Below are positions 60,076 through 64,000 of a stretch of 64,000 nucleotides of DNA, piece after piece. This DNA is from JACQHM01 sp964535215 (GTDB lineage: Bacteria > Methylomirabilota > Methylomirabilia > Methylomirabilales > JACQHM01). Under the pieces are notes generated by a model. It saw only the letters and a list, made by a program, of their open reading frames with translations. It ran no database searches and was not told the origin of the DNA. The position numbers were made by a program, and so were the translations under genes. Position 1 is the first letter of the stretch. Each line of letters begins with the position of its first letter. The DNA lies in contig CAZHST010000017.1 in the NCBI GenBank assembly GCA_964535215.1, positions 1 to 64,000 on the forward strand, in the 5' to 3' direction.

Positions 60076-61296
60076 CTACCCACCCCTCAGTTTCTTGACC
60101 TCGTCAATGGGTCGGAGGATTTTTTCACCCCCCACATACTCCACGACCTTAGGGATGAGGAATTGGGGATAGTTAGGGTCCTTGACCGTCTTCACAATGT
60201 AGAGCCCCATGTCCCCCTGGTGATCATAGGCCCGGATGGTGACAGGCCCAGCGGGGAGCTTCACCGTGAGCCCCTCCAGGGCGTTAATCACCTTTTCCTG
60301 GTCCAGGCTTTTCGCCTTCCGGATGCCGGCCGCCAGGATCTGGAAGGCCGCATAGCCCAAGTAGTTGTAATCGGTAGGGACCCGCCCATACCGGGCCTTG
60401 AAGCGTTCGACAAAAGCCTTGTTCTCGGGGGTCTCGATGGTGAAGACATAGTTTGTCCCCGCCCAGACATTTTCGGGCATGGCGTTTCCGACGGGCATCA
60501 AGAGGCTCATCCCTCCATGCAGGAAGATCACCTGCATCTTGTCAAAGAGGCCGTAGGGTTTCGCCTGCTTGATGAACGTCATGGCATCACCTCCCCACAG
60601 GCCGACGTAGAGGACCTCAGGCGCCGCGTTCAAGATCGAGGTGATGTACAGGGAGAAATCGATCTCCCCCAGTTTCGGCCAGGCCTTGTGGACGATCTGG
60701 AACCCGGGCTTGAGGTGCTTCATGTGCATCTCGAAGTTCTCGACGACCGAGTGGCCATACTCGTAGTCCGGGGAGATGGTGGCGTATTTGGTCCAGGGCT
60801 GCTTCGAGAAGAAGGTCGCCATGGCCAGGCCATCCATGTACGTGTTGGACAGGCTCCGGACGAGGTAGCGGTGACCCTGCTCATCGGTTGCCTTCTGGGT
60901 CCTGGCGTCCCAGGCGAAGAGGAGCTTCTTATGTTCCTTCGCCCACTGGGAGGTGGCCAGGAGCACGGCGCTTGAGATCATCCCCACAACAAAGTCCACC
61001 TTCTCCCGGTCGTAGAGGTCAATCATGTTTTCGACGCCTTTCGGCGGTCGGAGCTGATTGTCCCGGAGGACCAGCTCAATCTTCCGACCGAGGAGCCCCC
61101 CTTTGGCATTGATCTCCTCCACCGCCAGCCTTGCGCCATCCAGCTTGTCCCGGACAAACTCGGCCGCGATCCCCGAAAAGGAATCGGGGATGCCGATCCG
61201 GATCGTCCTCTTCTGGGCCAGGGCTGGTGATGGAAACGAGCTTAAAAGTGAAGCAATCACGAGCCATGTCAGCCCTCGTCTTCCCCTGAGATTCAT
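60076..61296 (-). CDS. Branched-chain-type ABC transporter substrate-binding protein, second set
   Basis: 406 aa with a signal peptide (1-27, SPALAQ). The mature protein is a type I periplasmic binding fold (KRTIRIGIPDSFSGIAAEFVRDKLDGARLAVEEINAKGGLLGRKIELVLRDN). The ATG at 61296 has AAGGAGGATCAGGCC ahead; the open frame upstream is rejected because it crosses a consensus promoter. First gene of a five-gene importer. The ligand cannot be told from sequence; amino acids or aromatic/organic acids are typical. Confidence 0.93.
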   Translation of the reverse strand: MNLRGRRGLTWLVIASLLSSFPSPALAQKRTIRIGIPDSFSGIAAEFVRDKLDGARLAVEEINAKGGLLGRKIELVLRDNQLRPPKGVENMIDLYDREKVDFVVGMISSAVLLATSQWAKEHKKLLFAWDARTQKATDEQGHRYLVRSLSNTYMDGLAMATFFSKQPWTKYATISPDYEYGHSVVENFEMHMKHLKPGFQIVHKAWPKLGEIDFSLYITSILNAAPEVLYVGLWGGDAMTFIKQAKPYGLFDKMQVIFLHGGMSLLMPVGNAMPENVWAGTNYVFTIETPENKAFVERFKARYGRVPTDYNYLGYAAFQILAAGIRKAKSLDQEKVINALEGLTVKLPAGPVTIRAYDHQGDMGLYIVKTVKDPNYPQFLIPKVVEYVGGEKILRPIDEVKKLRGG

Positions 61297-61381
61297 GGCC
61301 TGATCCTCCTTATCCTTATGATTGAGTGGAAAGCCACCCCACCCATCCCCTCCCAAGGGGAAAAGCTGGATGGTAAAGCAA

Positions 61382-61410
61382 ATCATAGCGTAAGAGTCAG
61401 AGATGATCAA
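61382..61410 (-). promoter_or_regulatory. Predicted sigma-70 promoter of the second liv operon
   Basis: Minus strand TTGATC (61410-61405), 17 bases, TATGAT (61387-61382). The near-consensus -10 lies 86 bases before the binding-protein ATG. Confidence 0.55.
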
Positions 61411-61480
61411 GGGATTGTGTCGAAAGCCCGGGTCCCGCCCCACCCTGAGAGGAATGGAGAGGGGCTTCTCGGGATTCCCC

Positions 61481-61509
61481 TTGACTTCCAGGCGCTTTGC
61501 TTTTAGACT
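61481..61509 (+). promoter_or_regulatory. Predicted sigma-70 promoter of the fused beta-oxidation gene
   Basis: TTGACT (61481-61486), 17 bases, TAGACT (61504-61509), about 30 bases before the ATG at 61539. It faces away from the liv promoter, so both lie in one divergent control region. Confidence 0.5.
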
Positions 61510-61538
61510 TCGCTCAAAAACGACGAAGGGGTGGAGAC

Positions 61539-63944
61539 ATGAACCCGATCAGGAAGGCAGCCGTCCTTGGGGCAGGGACGATGGGAGCAGCTATCGCCGC
61601 CCACCTCGCCGGTTGCGGCATCCCGACCCTCCTCCTGGACGTGGTCCCGACGGAGCTCTCGGATCAGGAGACACGGAAGCACCTCACCCTGGCCGATCGG
61701 GAGGTCAGGAACCGGATCGCCCGTCAGGGGCTCGAGCGGGTTCGCCAGGCAACCCCTCCCACCCTCTACCTTCCGAAGGATGCCGAACGGATCGCGATCG
61801 GGAACCTGGAGGACGACCTCCCCCGATTGGCCGAGGTGGACTGGATCGTTGAGGCGGTGGTCGAGGATCTCCAGGTCAAGCAGGGGCTTCTCCAACAGGT
61901 GGAACAGCACAGAAGGTCGGGGGCCATCATCACCACGAACACGTCAGGGCTCTCCATCAACCAGATGGTCGAAGGTCTCTCCGTAAACCTCCGCCGTCAC
62001 TTCTTCGGCGCCCACTTTTTTAATCCCCCCCGCTATATGAGCCTCCTCGAGCTGATCCCTGGCAAGGACACCTTGCCAGAGGTCGTCACCTCCTTCACCG
62101 ACTTCGCCGAGCGGATCCTGGGGAAACGGGTTGTCCTCTGCAAGGACACCCCTTGCTTCATCGCCAACCGGATCGGGGTCTTCTCGAAGTGCCTGACCCT
62201 AAAGCTCATGGTGGAGGACGGCTATACCATCGAAGAGGTGGATGCCCTGACCGGGCCCATCCTTGGGAGACCTAAGACAGCCACCTTCAGGACCTCGGAC
62301 CTGGTCGGGCTGGACGTGTCGGTCTCGGTCAGCGATCATCTGTACACAAGCCTTGAAAGGGATGAACGACGGGACCTCTTCCGTCTCCCCCCCTTTGTCC
62401 GCGAGATGGTCCGGAGGGGATGGCTCGGGAACAAGGCAGGTCAGGGCTTCTACAAACGGGTGAAGGGTCCTGAGAGGGACGAGTTCTATGTCCTGGATTA
62501 CCGGACGATGGAGTACCGGCCCCCGGAAAAGGTTTCCTTCCCCTCCCTGGAGGCGGCCCGGGGCATCGAGGACGTGAGAACAAGGATCAAACGGTTGACC
62601 GAAGCCGACGATCGGGCCGGACGGTTCATCTGGAAGCTCCTCTCCCAGGTTTTGGTCTATGCGGCGAACCGGATTCCCGAGGTCGCTGACGACATCGTGA
62701 GCGTTGATCGGGCCATGCGCTGGGGCTACCACTGGGAGCTGGGTCCCTTCGAGACGTGGGATGCCCTTGGAATCGAAGAGGGCGCGAGACGGCTTCAGGA
62801 GGAAAGACAGGCAATCCCCCCCCTCGTCCAAACCCTCCTCGGGGCCGGCGGTCGTTCCTTTTACCAGAAACGGGAGGGCCGCCTCTTCGCCTTCCAGTCG
62901 AAGGGGAACGCCTACCAGGAGGTTAAGGAGCGGGGTGAGGTCATCCCCCTGGATCTCCTCAAGGAGACAGGAAGGGTTGTCGCCTCCAACCCTTCGGCCA
63001 GCCTGGTTGATCTCGGCGACGGGATCGCCTGTCTGGAGTTTCATTCGAAGCTGAACACGATCGGCCCTGAGACGATCCAGATGCTGGAGGAGAGCCTTTC
63101 CATCGTCGCGGAAAAGTTCGAAGGGCTTGTCATCGGGAACCAGGGGAGGGACTTCTCGGTAGGGGCCAACCTGGCCCTTCTGCTGTTCTCAATCCAGAAT
63201 GGGGAGTGGGACGAGATCGAGAGAACGGTGAAGGCCTTTCAGGATGCCCTCATGGCCTTAAAGACTTTCCCCAAGCCCGTGATCGCTGCCCCTTTCGGGA
63301 GGACCCTTGCAGGGGGATGCGAGATCTGTCTGGCGGCACCGATGGTTCGGGCCGCCGCCGAAACCTATATGGGCCTGGTCGAGGTAGGGGTCGGCCTGAT
63401 CCCCTCAGGTGGGGGGACGAAGGAGATGCTCCTTCGCGTTCTGGAGGGCATCCCCGAAGAGGTTGAGGTAGATCTCTACCCCTTTGTCCGCTACGCCTTT
63501 GAGGTGATCGCCATGGCCAAGGTTTCGACCAGCGGGATGGATGCCCGAAGGCTCCGGTACCTCCGTCCATCGGACCCGGTCACGATCAACAAGGACTTCC
63601 TCCTCTCTGACGCCAAGATGACGGCCCTTGCCCAGGCCCGGGAAGGGTACCGTCCCCTCCACCCTCGCCGGGACATCAAGGTCCTGGGGGAGCGGGGCCG
63701 GGCTGCTTTTGAAGCGGAGCTTCACAACATGCGGGTGGCCGAATTCATCACCGATTACGATTTCCACATCTTGAAAAAGCTGGCCTATGTCCTCACCGGA
63801 GGGGAGGCCCCCTCGGGGGCCCTCGTCTCGGAGCCATACCTCCTTGAGCTCGAACGGGAGGCCTTCTTGAGCCTCTGCGGGGAACCAAAGACCCAGGAGC
63901 GGATCCGATACATGCTCGCTGAAGGGAAACCCCTCAAAAACTAG
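61539..63944 (+). CDS. 3-hydroxyacyl-CoA dehydrogenase / enoyl-CoA hydratase fusion (FadN-like order)
   Basis: 801 aa. The N-terminal NAD-binding dehydrogenase domain comes first (AVLGAGTMGAAIAAHLAG; the catalytic His in FFGAHFFNPPRYM, with NTSGLSI before it). A dehydrogenase C-terminal repeat follows, then a crotonase domain in the C-terminal third (VVASNPSASLVDLG; FSVGANLALLL with FAGGCEICLAA-like GGCEICLAA). This order, dehydrogenase before hydratase, is that of B. subtilis FadN rather than FadB. It should hydrate enoyl-CoA and oxidise 3-hydroxyacyl-CoA; thiolase at 22.2 kb could finish the cycle. The ATG at 61539 has GGGGTGGAGAC ahead. Confidence 0.93.
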   Translation: MNPIRKAAVLGAGTMGAAIAAHLAGCGIPTLLLDVVPTELSDQETRKHLTLADREVRNRIARQGLERVRQATPPTLYLPKDAERIAIGNLEDDLPRLAEVDWIVEAVVEDLQVKQGLLQQVEQHRRSGAIITTNTSGLSINQMVEGLSVNLRRHFFGAHFFNPPRYMSLLELIPGKDTLPEVVTSFTDFAERILGKRVVLCKDTPCFIANRIGVFSKCLTLKLMVEDGYTIEEVDALTGPILGRPKTATFRTSDLVGLDVSVSVSDHLYTSLERDERRDLFRLPPFVREMVRRGWLGNKAGQGFYKRVKGPERDEFYVLDYRTMEYRPPEKVSFPSLEAARGIEDVRTRIKRLTEADDRAGRFIWKLLSQVLVYAANRIPEVADDIVSVDRAMRWGYHWELGPFETWDALGIEEGARRLQEERQAIPPLVQTLLGAGGRSFYQKREGRLFAFQSKGNAYQEVKERGEVIPLDLLKETGRVVASNPSASLVDLGDGIACLEFHSKLNTIGPETIQMLEESLSIVAEKFEGLVIGNQGRDFSVGANLALLLFSIQNGEWDEIERTVKAFQDALMALKTFPKPVIAAPFGRTLAGGCEICLAAPMVRAAAETYMGLVEVGVGLIPSGGGTKEMLLRVLEGIPEEVEVDLYPFVRYAFEVIAMAKVSTSGMDARRLRYLRPSDPVTINKDFLLSDAKMTALAQAREGYRPLHPRRDIKVLGERGRAAFEAELHNMRVAEFITDYDFHILKKLAYVLTGGEAPSGALVSEPYLLELEREAFLSLCGEPKTQERIRYMLAEGKPLKN

Positions 63945-64000
63945 GGATCAGGGATAAAGGGAAGAATAACATCGAGCCGACCCTCAACCCAACCCCCAAA

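Noticed and set aside
1..64000. tRNA, rRNA, CRISPR or insertion sequence
   Set aside because: I looked through the gaps between genes for T-loop-like GTTCGA motifs, spaced direct repeats and transposase-like frames and saw none that held up; a tRNAscan or ISfinder run would be decisive.

Overview
The window is a gene-dense piece of a high-GC Gram-negative bacterial chromosome. It carries an outer-membrane porin, LPS-core glycosyltransferases, c-type cytochromes and a Sec/Tat-exported PQQ dehydrogenase. The mix of a lanthanide-type PQQ alcohol dehydrogenase, a bd-like oxidase with multihaem cytochromes, many branched-chain-type ABC importers and many CoA-transferases recalls the NC10/Methylomirabilota-Rokubacteria group. 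This placement is an inference from gene content only. I recognise no insertion sequence, prophage, CRISPR array or tRNA/rRNA.

Layout. 1-3.3 kb: the start of trpG, a hybrid receiver-GAF-histidine kinase and trpE, all on the minus strand. 3.4-7.9 kb: thioredoxin and a Zn/Mn-type ABC importer whose permease is fused in frame to a porin-like domain. 8.2-11 kb: a histidine kinase and sigma-54 response regulator. 11.2-16.8 kb: a respiratory operon (CydA-like protein, dihaem cytochrome, trihaem cytochrome with a haem-b domain) and a DoxX-like protein. 16.8-21.9 kb: a YVTN beta-propeller, divergent from a Rieske / PQQ-dehydrogenase / second beta-propeller operon. 22-29.5 kb: thiolase and a DUF169 protein (plus strand), then a minus-strand catabolic operon (adenylate-forming ligase, amidohydrolase, Nramp-like transporter, CoA-transferase-like A and B). 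29.7-32.3 kb: a 2OG-Fe(II) oxygenase and two sugar transferases, probably for LPS core. 32.3-38.4 kb: livG, acyl-CoA synthetase, livH, livM, a carboxymuconolactone-decarboxylase-family protein and a lipoprotein hydrolase. 38.4-40.6 kb: a second Nramp-like transporter, plus a small membrane protein that seems to start at CTG. 40.6-56.6 kb (minus): a metalloprotease-like protein, two short-chain dehydrogenases flanking a frameshifted adenylate cyclase/ATPase regulator, livF with a substrate-binding protein, a second CoA-transferase pair, AtoE, a double CaiB/BaiF CoA-transferase and malate synthase. 56.7-61.3 kb: a complete second liv importer. 61.5-63.9 kb: a fused 3-hydroxyacyl-CoA dehydrogenase/enoyl-CoA hydratase.

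Taken together, the genes suggest an organism that imports organic or fatty acids through liv-type and AtoE transporters, activates them to CoA thioesters by ligases or CoA transfer, and degrades them by beta-oxidation steps to acetyl-CoA, which malate synthase can condense with glyoxylate. Periplasmic alcohol oxidation and a c-cytochrome/bd-like chain would handle electrons. The observations most worth checking are the permease-porin fusion, the stand-alone CydA-like operon, the lanthanide-type PQQ dehydrogenase paired with a Rieske protein, the CTG-start membrane protein, the split cyclase gene, and a CoA-transferase subunit lacking the catalytic glutamate.
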